The notes beneath the pieces are model-generated. The model searched no databases, was not told the origin of the DNA, and worked only from the letters and a program-made list of their open reading frames with translations. From Stenocarpella maydis (Eukaryota; Ascomycota; Sordariomycetes; Diaporthales; Diaporthaceae), in NCBI GenBank assembly GCA_002270565.1, contig NQMI01000029.1, positions 9,039 through 26,592 on the forward strand: a DNA stretch of 17,554 nucleotides, read 5' to 3'. Within the stretch, counting starts at the first letter, position 1, and each line of letters starts with the position of its first letter. Of this stretch, positions 9,456 to 17,554 are shown in pieces. Made by a program: the position numbers and the translations under genes.

Positions 9456-10138
9456 ATGCCTTCCTAATTTATTATATCTTCTAGAGTTAAAGATTCTCAG
9501 GTTGCAAAAAGTTCCATTATAGGAGTATCTAAGAAATATTAAGCTTACCTTAATTATTATACCTTTATTAAATGGTATAATTACAAAGTTACTCTATATT
9601 TTTATTATTTATCTAAGGACCTAGTTTGCAAGATGGTTGATTCTATAGAGAGCTATTTATAATGCACTAAGCATGGTTGTTCTTATAATGCATTATATAT
9701 GCTAGTATCTTCTTGTAAGTATTCTGTTTCCACGGGTGGTTATTAGGCTAACCTTTATAGTATTGCGCATTACTAACGAACTAGCTAAGCTGGATAGCCG
9801 TAAGATTAAGGAGGAGGAGCATTTGAAAGAGGTATAGGCATAGTTTCAAAAGGCTTAGGATTCCTTAAATGAATTTCTAGCTTGTTTAGCTTATCTAAAA
9901 AAAATAAAAACATTTTCTTCAGGAGAAGGGGGTAAAGCTGGTAAATAAGGGGTTAGCTAAGGAGGAGCAAGCCTATACTACTGAAGTAGTATAGGAGGTT
10001 ATAGCTACTAAAGGGTCTCTTTCTAATTCTTATTTCAATTAGAATTCTATAAGTACTGGAAATATAGTGGTAAATTGGTTTGGGTTTCTAGTTGGGAGTA
10101 AAGGAAATGCACTTATGGGTGGCTTATCTAGTTCCTAA
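9456..10138 (+). pseudogene. Antisense frame of element B: Zn(II)2Cys6-like plus coiled-coil-like protein (degraded)
   Basis: ATG at 9456 lies 75 nt inside the 3' LTR and is read opposite to gag-pol. Codons 9597-9686 give six positions (Tyr, Tyr, Cys, Tyr, Cys, Tyr) spaced x2, x6, x8, x2, x6. If each Tyr (TAT) was a Cys (TGT), this fits the fungal Zn(II)2Cys6 consensus C-x2-C-x6-C-x5-12-C-x2-C-x6-8-C. A Lys/Glu/Leu-rich stretch follows (about 9778-9890, with KIKEEEHLKEV), then KEEQAYTTEVV and a Gly/Ser-rich end. The register shifts twice, near 9770 and at an A-run near 9898-9912. The stop TAA (10136-10138) overlaps the minus-strand TAG that ends pol (10135-10137). Internal stops are TAA/TAG at likely Gln codons. 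It is homologous in layout to 2981-3643. Function is inferred only from the Cys spacing. Confidence 0.65.
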
Positions 10139-11697
10139 TCCTTATCTTCTGGTATCTCTAGACTAATAATATTTCCTTTAAATAATAGCTAATTTAACTA
10201 TTTGGCTAGGTAATATTTGCCTTTATTTATATTCTTAGTTTTAAAACTTTTTAGGAGTTTCTTATTTCTTCTAAGGTTTTACTCTAGTTCCTATATATTT
10301 TCGCTTAAGTTATATTCTTTCTACTTAATAAGGTACTCTATTACTCCTTAGTGTTATCTTAAGTTTATAATTTTTTCTACTTTATATTTCTTATTATATT
10401 TATTAATAGTCTCAATCTATATTTCTAGTTTTATATTTTCTAGTGCTAATTTAAGAAGTAAAATATAGAAGTTATTATATTATTTTATTTCTTTAGGTAG
10501 TAAAAGTTTATAATTAGTATCTAATTGTTTTTATAAAATTTTAAAGGGGCTGATTTTCTTATGGGTAAGCTTATTATTAGGTTACTTTATTTTGATGTTT
10601 TAGTGAAGAAGATAGACCTTATCTCCCTCCTTAAGAATTAGTCCCTTAATTCTTTTCTGATTTATATATTTTGTTATTTATTCCTATATAAAAGAAAGTT
10701 CTGCTTGGATATTCTTCTAAATTTACCTAATTTATATTGCTTTCTGTTCCACTAATTCCGCTAGGATGTTATCTAGCAGTGATTTATAAGATGCCTAAGG
10801 TTTATATCTATAGAGTGTAAAGAAGGATAACTGTTTAGTTATACTAATAGTTATACTATTATAGGCAAATTATGCTAGTAGTAGCAATTTAACCTAATTA
10901 TCCTATAATTAGTTAATATAGTATTAAAGGTATTATTCTATAATCTAGTTAATTTATTTCATTTGTTTATCTATTTGCAAATATGCTATTATTAAGAGCT
11001 TGTGTTTTATTCTGAGTTATTTTATTAGTAACTTTTAAAAGTTTAATATAAAGAGCTTGTCTCTATTTAAGATGATTTCATATAGCATTCTATGGTTGCT
11101 TATAAGAATTCATAAGAATGTGTATGCAAGTTCTTCTGTAGTGCTGGCTTCCTTATATGGTATGAAGTATGCATACTTGCTCAGTCTACAAACCACTACT
11201 AAAATACTGTTATATAGTACTCTAGTTAAGGGTTCTTGTAAGAGAGGTAACTTAATGATAAAGTCCAGGCTAATAGATGACCATATAGCCGTAGGTACTA
11301 GTAAGGGTTTTAATAATCCATATAGTTTGTATGTAGAGGCCTTATTTTTATTATATGCATTACATTTGCTAATAACATCTTAAACCTTTTTCTTAAGGTT
11401 AGGGATCTAATAATTTTACTAAATCCTTTTGATTATTACTATAATACCTTGGTAGCTATATGCTGGTGCTTTATGTATTTCTGTAATCAACTTATCTTAT
11501 TCCTTTAGATCGGTAGGGGTTTTTCTAGTTTGGAAGTTAACTCTAATTATAGCATTAAGTTCGCAATTAAGAATAAGGCTTCTATCTTCTTAGGTTTTAA
11601 ATACTATTTATTCTATAGGTAAATCCTTATCTTAATGGTTAGATCTTTAACTAAGTATATCTCCTCTTGCGTTTTTAATTCCATTTATATGGATAAC

Positions 11698-11954
11698 TCT
11701 GAGAATTTGTGTTATAAAATAGCATTCAGTTCAGCGTGTGTTTTCGGCAGGGTCGCAGTATGGTGCTCTGAGGCGAATTCGGATGATTGACAATGGTCTG
11801 GACAACTTTGTATTGAATTAAGTTGGGCTTCTGTAAGCCCTCCTTCTATACCCTCCGACGTCGTCTCACCCCTGGGCACGCTGCGGTCGGCTCTGGTGCA
11901 AATTTGCAAATGCCGGAAAATTCGCCCTTCCAACACACCATTTTTGGTTCCAAG
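11698..11954. repeat. Little-mutated 257-bp segment R1 (copy of R2), abutting an N
   Basis: This block has normal base composition and many CA/CG dinucleotides, unlike the surrounding pol remnant. It is nearly identical to 17048-17303. Several differences are C-to-T or G-to-A in R1 (GTGCTATAG versus GTGTTATAA). It replaces, and does not simply interrupt, pol sequence: about 145 nt present in element A (roughly 5607-5750) have no counterpart in B here. It ends at the single N at 11955. A 74-codon minus-strand frame here (11712-11936) is broken in R2, and R2's frame is broken here, so I treat it as non-coding. Confidence 0.8.
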
Positions 11955-11955
11955 N
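11955..11955. other. Ambiguous base N at a sequence junction
   Basis: This is the only N in the window. It sits exactly where the R1 repeat ends and mutated RNase H sequence resumes. Its placement suggests an assembly join or a closed gap. Confidence 0.9.
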
Positions 11956-14900
11956 TACTATTACTATAAATTCCTTATTTAGTATAGTATAGCGGGTTTC
12001 TAGTTTATTAAACTTCCTACTAAAGTTTATAATAATATATATCCTTCCTTAGTTGTCTTTTTAAGTAAGTTCTCTGCCTGCAGTATTATTTGAGGCATCT
12101 ATATAGACTTTGAATTCCTTTTCTGGGTCTGCTTCCTTAAGTATAGGGTCTTTTGTGATTTTATCTTTAAGTATCTAGAAAGCTTGTTGTTTGGTATTTA
12201 TTTATTTAAAGATATAATCCTTCTTAATAAGGTCTATTAATAGTTTTACAATATCACTATATTATATAATAAATTATTAATAGAAGTTAGTATATTTAAG
12301 AAATGCTTTAATATCCTTAATATTTATAAGGGTTGGCTATTCTTTAATTGCTTTAACTTTTCCTTCTTGTATCTTGATTTTCTTTAATTTAATTATATAT
12401 TTAAGGTAATTAACTTTTTATATATACTAGTTGCATTTTTCTAGTTTTACTAGGAGATTAGCATTCTGAAGTTTTTAAAGAACCTTTTTAATATATCCCT
12501 TATGATTATTAAGGTTTTCTAAGAAGATGAGAATATTATTTAAGTAAGTAATAATAAAGATATTAAGGTATTTGCTTAGGATTTAGTTAATTATTTTCTA
12601 GAATGATGTAGGTATATTAGTTAATCTAAAAGATATAACTATTATCTCATAATATTTATAGTATATTCTGAATGCTATCTTTTATTCTTCTACTTCTTTT
12701 ATTTAAATAAGGTTATATTTATACTTTAAGTTAAGTATTATAAACTATTTTGCTCCCCTAAGTTAATCTTATAGTTCCTTAATAAGTGGGAGAGGGTATT
12801 GGTTCTTGATTGTGATGTTATTTAGTTGTTAGTAGTTAATATAAAGTTATAGCTTATTATTTTTCTTTAATATAAAGAGGATTGGGTATCTTACTAGTGA
12901 TTATAATAGCCTAATGAATTCCTTCTAAAGGTTTTTATTAAGGTATTCTCTAAGTGCTTTGAGTTATTCTTCATTGAGTCTATAAATAGGCTTGAATTAG
13001 AGTATTATTCTGGGTTTTAATAGTATTTTATAATCCCATTATATGTATTATAGTAATATAGTGTTGAGTTATTCCTGGAATACTTTCTTAAATTTATGAT
13101 AGTCTTTTGGTATTTATGCTAGTCTATTAGTCTGATCTCCTTTCTTTCCTTCCTTTAGGTAAAGGAGGTATTATTATGTTTCCTGTGTTATGTGCTAACT
13201 GGTTGTATTGGAGTGGCAATCTCCTAATTAGCTTTAGTCCTTCTGTAAGGCGCTTGAGTAGCTTAATCCTTCTCTGTCTTCCTAGAGTTAGGCCCTCTGC
13301 CTGCTCTTAGAGGTATATATGGGTCCATTTAAGTGCATTGCCTGTTTGCTATCCTTAATAATATAACTCCTTCCCTTACCGTTAATTGTAACTTTCTCCT
13401 AGGGAATAGCATTATCCTAAAAGATCTAGCTAATAGTTTAATTAATTTAGGGATTATTCTTTTTTAACTAAGGTATTCCTAGGATTAACTAATGATTTAC
13501 TATTTTAGTAATATTAAATAATAGTAATTCTATATAATTATAAATCTAAATTAGGAGAGAATTAGTCTTTATATTAATAATTCCATTACTATAAGATACT
13601 TTAGTTTTATTTACTATATTAAGTCTATAGGATTCCCTTTTCTTATACTATAGTAAATAGTATTTATTTACTACCTTTAGGGATATAAAATTCCCTTATG
13701 CTCTACTATTAATGAGTGCTAAGCATATATAAACTCCTAGCTTAACCTAAACCATCAAGTAGCTATAGTTACTTGTTATTGCATATAAGTACCTCATAAT
13801 ATAGTTAGTTGCTACCTAAGGTTTTATAAACAGCCCTCCTAGTTTTTTAATTGCTTATCTGTTGCTAGGACCTTCTTAATGCTTTTAAGGTTTTGCTTTA
13901 TAATGTCTTATAATTCTTACAAGTTATTAATTAGCTATTGCATGCTGTAATTCTATTCCTTTATTATTAGAGTTTTAAGTAGTAGCCCCTACTATCTTAG
14001 TAGATATTAATCTTAAGCCTTATTATATATGTGCACCTTGCAGATTAGTTTATTATAATCTGCCTATTCATTAGAGTTTTATAGGCATTCTAAGGGTATA
14101 TAAGAGTTTAGCCTTATTAGGGTATGTTTTATCTTATTATATTTCTAGTATAAGTGCTAATTCTTAAAATCATTATATTTATATATATATTTAATATTCT
14201 TATCTAGATATTATTAGGGAAACCAGTTATACTTAGTTTTCTCCTTTATGTATTCCTTGCATTCATTATAAACACATGATACCTAGGAGATGTCCTTGTG
14301 CTTATTATGTATTAGGTATGTGTATCCTGCATCTCCTGGCCTCCTATATTCCTGGGTAGGCTGTCTTATAGTTTCTTTAAAAGGTCTTCTTGCAATTATA
14401 ACCGCTATAATATTAGTTCTTAGGGCTAGAAGGGGCGCTTATCCTAGGTAGTCTTACAGTTCCTTTTACTAAGTTTGTAGTGCAAGTATAGCCTAAGGGA
14501 TAGGTTTTCCTTTTATCTTAGGGTTAATCTATAGGAGTTCCTCCTTATTTCCTACCACTAGGGTTCTTCCCTACTTTCCTAAAGCATTCTTAGGAAACCA
14601 TCTAGTAGCTTCCTTATTACTATAGTAAGTGGTATAGCTATTATTAAAGTAAGCTATTTAATTAAGTAATATATATATTATTCTAGGCTTCTAGGGATTC
14701 TTTATTAGTAGAATAGGCTGCTATTAAGCTTTATCCTTCTAATGTTTCTTATATTAGGACTTAGTATATTATAACAAATATAGACTATTATAAAGGTCTT
14801 CTTTATTAGGATTATAGAAGTTATATTCTTTATCTAGGTCCTAATCTGGATATACCTAGCATTAATTATATATAGTTATTCTATAGATATAGTACTTATT

Positions 14901-15029
14901 TGCAAGTTCCTATTGTGGTTTAGACCTGGGTGGTCCTTGTATATTGCGAGCGGCTATATTAGCCTAACGGGTAGCTTCATTAGCTTATTAGGTTCCCTTG
15001 GGTACTGACTTCTAGTCCCTATTCTTCTT

Positions 15030-16034
15030 TAGAGCCCTATATTCTGAAGCAAAGTATCCCATCTTATTGCAGTTATAGTACTTAATGTTTTTCTTATCCT
15101 TATATTGGGTAATATCCAGCTTTATAGGGCCTATATGCTATTCCCACTAGGTGCTTGGTTTCTAATACTTTTTTCCTATATTTAGTTTATATTTATGGAA
15201 TAGGGGTTATTTAGAAGTTCATTCCTTCTTTTTTAAGTGTTATTTATAGAGTTTATTATTAATCTGAATAGCTATTTTTATATAGTATAGAAAATTATTA
15301 GGTTGATTTATAATCTTCCTAAGTTTATCCTTTACTTTATCCTTTAATTTGTAGTAGAATATGAATTTCTTTGCGTTATTAGTATAGTTAATTTTAGTAT
15401 AGATTTATTGGAATCCTGTAGTATAGTTGATTGCTAAGTTATGCTATTTGCAATTTGCTAGGTCTCTTTCTGCTTATTGTTCTTTATTTAGGTTCTAGAA
15501 TAGGGACCCAAGGACATCTTTATAGCCTTTATAGCTGCTGAAAATCTGCTGTATTTTAAGCTTATAGGTTTTAAATGATTCTGTATTAATAAAATCAGTT
15601 AAGTAGGGTTTAAACTAAGTTAAGGCTTGTCCTTTAAGGAAAGAGGATATATGTATAACCCTTTTCCTATTGGGCTATGTATCTAACCTATGGAAGTGCT
15701 GGTAAGCTCTGACCTGCGTTAGGTGTGCTTGAAGCTATCTAGTAGTTCTGTTATAAGGGGCTGGAGTATTAAGCTTAATATGTTCCTTTATCTGGATTGG
15801 GGTGTTGATGATGTTGGCTCCTGCTTGGAGGGTAGTAATTTCCTGTTGAAGCTGTTTAATTTCCGTATTATATTAAGCTTATCCTTTTATGAGGAGGTAT
15901 AGCTACTTAATCTCGTTAGCTAGTTCCTGGATACAGGGGTTTATAGTTTTATTATTAGCAAGCTTATCTAATTTATAAAGAAGGTTATAAGTAGGGGTGG
16001 TTATTCTGGAGTTAGATATTATAAAGGGTTTCAT
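15030..16034 (-). pseudogene. gag: gag pseudogene of element B
   Basis: The start ATG (minus strand, 16034 to 16032) lies 54 nt inside the 5' LTR. The frame then reads for long stretches with few stops: MKPFIISNSRITTPTYNLLY, a Gln/Leu-rich segment (EIKQLQQEITTLQ, coiled-coil-like), an APYNRTT motif, a FLKGQAL-like capsid motif near 15620, and YKGYKDVLG. The C-terminal zinc knuckle (15036-15083) reads YNCNKMGYFASEYR: one Cys is intact and the other Cys and His are Tyr. Gag protein forms the particle and binds element RNA. Most stops are TAG/TAA where Gln or Trp is expected (for example LT-stop-FKPYL, where Trp fits the capsid pattern). It is the least mutated coding part of B. The C-terminal limit was not fixed; sequence at 14600-15030 may still belong to gag. 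Confidence 0.85.
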
Positions 16035-16290
16035 ATGTAATATTACTTAAAGTCCGTATAGCAATATATAAATAAGAGTTATTAAAATATGATGATTAGA
16101 GGGTTTCCAAGTATATTAAATTTAAAAGATTAAGGGTTTATATTTAGAATATATTATTAGGCAGTTATTAAGCAATATTATTGATTGATAATGATTACTA
16201 GCTATAAGGCTATCTAATACTGGGATTGAATACTTAGATTGATAACTGAAGAGTCTGTTATAAAAGCTATCTACTATAGTGATAATCGTG

Positions 16291-16302
16291 TCCTTATATA
16301 TT
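16291..16302 (-). promoter_or_regulatory. Candidate TATA box of LTR3
   Basis: The minus strand reads AATATATAAGGA about 295 nt from the outer LTR end, a plausible U3/R position. LTR2 has the same motif near 9120. No start site can be shown from sequence alone. Confidence 0.35.
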
Positions 16303-16317
16303 CTGACTCTTCAGTTG

Positions 16318-16449
16318 GCTTATTGCTGCTTATTAATCTTGGATAAGCACTTATAGCTATTGCTTATTGCTGCTTATTGATTTCGGATGAGCACTTGCAG
16401 CCATTGCTTATTGCTGCTTATTGATCTCGGATGAGCACTTGCAGCCATT
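16318..16449. repeat. Three tandem 44-bp units in LTR3
   Basis: Units at 16318-16361, 16362-16405 and 16406-16449 each begin GCTTATTGCTGCTTATT and end near GCAGCCATT. Units 2 and 3 differ by a single C/T. Unit 1 carries several G-to-A and C-to-T changes. LTR2 contains roughly one unit. The position on the U3 side of the candidate TATA box is where promoter-proximal repeats often lie. Confidence 0.85.
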
Positions 16450-16597
16450 GAGTCCATAGCCCTAACCCTGGGTCTTTTAGGTTAGGCTATGCTGACTTAG
16501 CGGCTAGGGTCCTGCGGGGTCTTGTTGTGGTGTTCTTTCTTGGATGCCTGGGTCCACGAATGGGTCCCTGGGGTGCCATTTGTGTTGGCTCATAACA

Positions 16598-17047
16598 CTA
16601 TAGCCCCTTAATATTAGGGTATTTATGCCTCTAAAGGCCTCCTATAAGAAGTACTTATATAGCCTTAGATAATTTAATTTATTAACTACTATAATAAGAT
16701 AATGATTTCTTCATTACTGTTAGATGGCATATAAAGAGGTAATTATAGCGGAAAATATTTATTCTAGGTAGAGAGTAATAGGTCTTTAGCCTATCTCCTA
16801 GCTAAAGGCATTATAAAGCTATTATATCTTTAAAAACTATAAAGATTAGCTAAAAATAAGTAAATTAAGTAGTTAGAATTACTTTATTAGGCTAAAAGGA
16901 ATACCTAAGTATATTTTTTAACTACTAGGGCCTAATTTTATTATACTAATAAAATCCCAAGAGGTATATTACTTAGTTGCTAATTATAAGTATTAGAAAT
17001 ACTTAAGCCATACATAATAATAAAGTTTTAAAAAAATCCTTAAAGTT
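16598..17047. other. AT-rich sequence right of element B, no gene recognised
   Basis: The sequence is RIP-like (TA-rich, few CA). I compared it with gag of A, B and C to see whether A resumes here; only a few bases next to 16603 look alike, which is not enough. One plus-strand frame near 16866-16925 reads RLKGIPKY after an Ser/Arg-like stretch, faintly like the helix-turn-helix of pogo/Tc1-type transposases, but with stops and no catalytic motif. I do not call it. Confidence 0.5.
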
Positions 17048-17303
17048 CTGATGAATTTGTGCTATAGAATAGCATTCAGTTCAGCGTGTGTTTCGGCAGG
17101 GTCGCAGTGTGGTGCTCTGAGGCGAATTGGGACGATTGACAATGGTCTGGACAACTTTGTATTGAATTAAGTTGGGCTTCTGTAAGCCCTCCTTATATAC
17201 CCTCCGACGTCGTCTCACCCCTGGGCACGCTGCGGTCGGCTCTGGTGCAAATTTGCAAATGCCGGAAAATTCGCCCTTCCAACACACCATCTTTGGTTCC
17301 AAG
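17048..17303. repeat. Segment R2 (256 bp), partner of R1
   Basis: Nearly identical to 11698-11954 in the same orientation. Base composition is normal with abundant CA and CG. It contains a GGGCTT-CTGT-AAGCCC hairpin (17174-17189) and an inverted pair GGCGAATT/AATTCGCC (near 17121 and 17268). Homology with R1 starts abruptly in AT-rich sequence and stops at 17303, where R2 continues into unrelated unmutated DNA. The 97-codon minus-strand frame across it (17081-17374) is not kept in R1. I do not recognise a gene or known element. Confidence 0.75.
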
Positions 17304-17554
17304 CAACTAGCCAACCACAGCCCTAGCAATGCCCAAATTAAGTACATACAAACTTCAGAAATCAGGCTATCCAATGCACTAAGTCATATACTTTTTGGGT
17401 AAGAAATAAGGGTAATGCAGAGGTCTGAATTAAGGTGCAAATGCAGGCCAAAATAATCGACTCACGGCCACCAAACTCATCTTGCGTCACGCACGCACTG
17501 GGCGTACTTAGCGAAAATCGCCTGACTCGCAAGTCTAGGGTAACTCCTTGCTAG
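17304..17554. other. Normal-composition flank, no gene recognised
   Basis: The sequence shows frequent CA, TG and CG dinucleotides and no sign of RIP. No convincing coding frame, RNA gene or repeat is visible in this short stretch. It is likely the start of the adjoining equilibrated (gene-type) DNA or an unmutated part of the repeat that contains R2. Confidence 0.5.

Larger units (their letters stand above)
10135..15029 (-). pseudogene. pol: pol pseudogene of element B (protease, RT, RNase H, integrase, chromodomain)
   Basis: In minus-strand order: the protease site reads INSRA then GNFIS (13681-13719), with D-to-N and G-to-R changes. The hallmark LILGIPWLKKNNP follows (about 13441-13500). 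RT (about 12530-13000) has LYINY-QLN and a QYPLPLI stretch, and YLNNIL (12529-12546) in place of YLDD. RNase H has VYIDASNN near 12100. The integrase first Asp is kept in SLDF (11263-11265), but the second is Asn (11065-11067) and the Glu is Lys (10957-10959), with 35 residues between. A GPY/F-like module KISPFKI lies near 10541-10561. A chromodomain at 10272-10390 has YKVEKIINLR and VIEYLIKWKEYNLSEN, and the frame ends at TAG 10135-10137. The frame is broken by many stops and by the segment at 11698-11955. The gag/pol boundary was not resolved. Confidence 0.9.
8913..16597 (-). mobile_element. Element B: near full-length RIP-degraded chromodomain Ty3/gypsy retrotransposon
   Basis: It spans about 7.7 kb between two LTRs (16088-16597 as 5' LTR, 8913-9381 as 3' LTR). 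Gag starts 54 nt inside the 5' LTR, pol follows, then the antisense frame, then a polypurine tract next to the 3' LTR. Flanking hexamers TTATAG (8907-8912) and CTATAG (16598-16603) differ by one C/T and may be a 6-bp target duplication. A foreign segment ending in an N (11698-11955) replaces part of the RNase H/integrase junction. Gag and the 5' LTR are visibly less mutated than the middle of pol. Confidence 0.85.
16088..16597 (-). mobile_element. LTR3 (5' LTR of element B)
   Basis: It starts TATGATGATTAGAGGG (inferred TGTGATGATCAG) and ends CTCATAACA, so the original ends are TGT...ACA. At 510 bp it is longer than LTR2 because of a 44-bp unit repeated three times. The right-hand part (16440-16597) is almost unmutated, with intact GGGTCC and CCTGCGGGGTC blocks. 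Immediately inside lies the gag leader. No Trp-, Met- or other tRNA primer-binding site could be recognised in TATTTTAATAACTC next to it. Confidence 0.85.

Noticed and set aside
11057..11383. 108-codon plus-strand frame
   Set aside because: It is the mirror of the integrase core of element B on the minus strand, which has clear D-D35-E context.
11712..11936. 74-codon minus-strand frame in R1
   Set aside because: The frame is broken by a stop in the nearly identical R2 copy, so it is not conserved as protein.
16074..16087. tRNA primer-binding site next to LTR3
   Set aside because: TATTTTAATAACTC does not match any tRNA 3' end I can recognise, even allowing C-to-T changes.
16598..16660. Resumption of element A gag after element B
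   Set aside because: Only Asn-Ile-Lys next to the junction matches the expected gag; upstream residues do not align, so the case is not supported.
16866..16925. Faint transposase-like helix-turn-helix reading
   Set aside because: Very short, with stops, no catalytic DDE motif and no terminal inverted repeats found.
17081..17402. 97-codon minus-strand and 76-codon plus-strand frames at R2
   Set aside because: The minus frame meets a stop in R1, the plus frame only overlaps it by chance; neither has a recognisable domain.

Overview
The window reads as a heterochromatic, AT-rich block of a filamentous ascomycete (Pezizomycotina) genome. It is filled with LTR retrotransposons that look mutated by RIP (repeat-induced point mutation). 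Three things support this. All recognisable coding potential is Ty3/gypsy gag-pol. Stops in these frames sit where Gln, Arg or Trp codons are expected (CAR/CGA to TAR/TGA, TGG to TAG/TGA), and diagnostic Cys, Asp and Gly residues are changed to Tyr, Asn and Arg by C-to-T or G-to-A. CA/TG dinucleotides are scarce while TA is abundant. I found no intact host gene, tRNA, rRNA or CRISPR. Species cannot be named.

Layout. 1-456: unassigned AT-rich DNA. 457-2206: element C, plus-strand, a 5' LTR followed by a gag pseudogene with a mutated CCHC zinc knuckle. 2207-2442: a truncated LTR in the opposite orientation. 2443-8912: element A, minus-strand, with its 3' LTR, an antisense open frame, a pol remnant (chromodomain, integrase, RNase H, reverse transcriptase, protease) and gag cut off inside the zinc knuckle. 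8913-16597: element B, minus-strand, both LTRs plus gag and pol, apparently inserted into A's zinc knuckle. Within B, 11698-11954 is a little-mutated segment that ends at a single N and is repeated at 17048-17303. 16598-17047: AT-rich, unassigned. From about 17048 to the end, base composition becomes normal with frequent CA dinucleotides, so the RIP-affected block ends there.

How the parts work together. A and B are chromodomain-bearing Ty3/gypsy elements (chromovirus type). They share the order gag, protease, RT, RNase H, integrase (D-D35-E), GPY/F module and chromodomain, with a polypurine tract beside the 3' LTR. The most interesting feature is an extra reading frame between the end of pol and the 3' LTR, on the strand opposite gag-pol, starting about 75 nt inside the LTR in both copies. 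It would encode a roughly 220-residue protein with six regularly spaced Cys positions (many now Tyr), followed by a charged coiled-coil-like region. In B the spacing fits the fungal Zn(II)2Cys6 cluster consensus. In A the frame stays in a single register for 221 codons, interrupted only by stops explainable as C-to-T changes.

All coordinates come from reading and hand alignment. Boundaries of degraded features are approximate unless a motif position is given.
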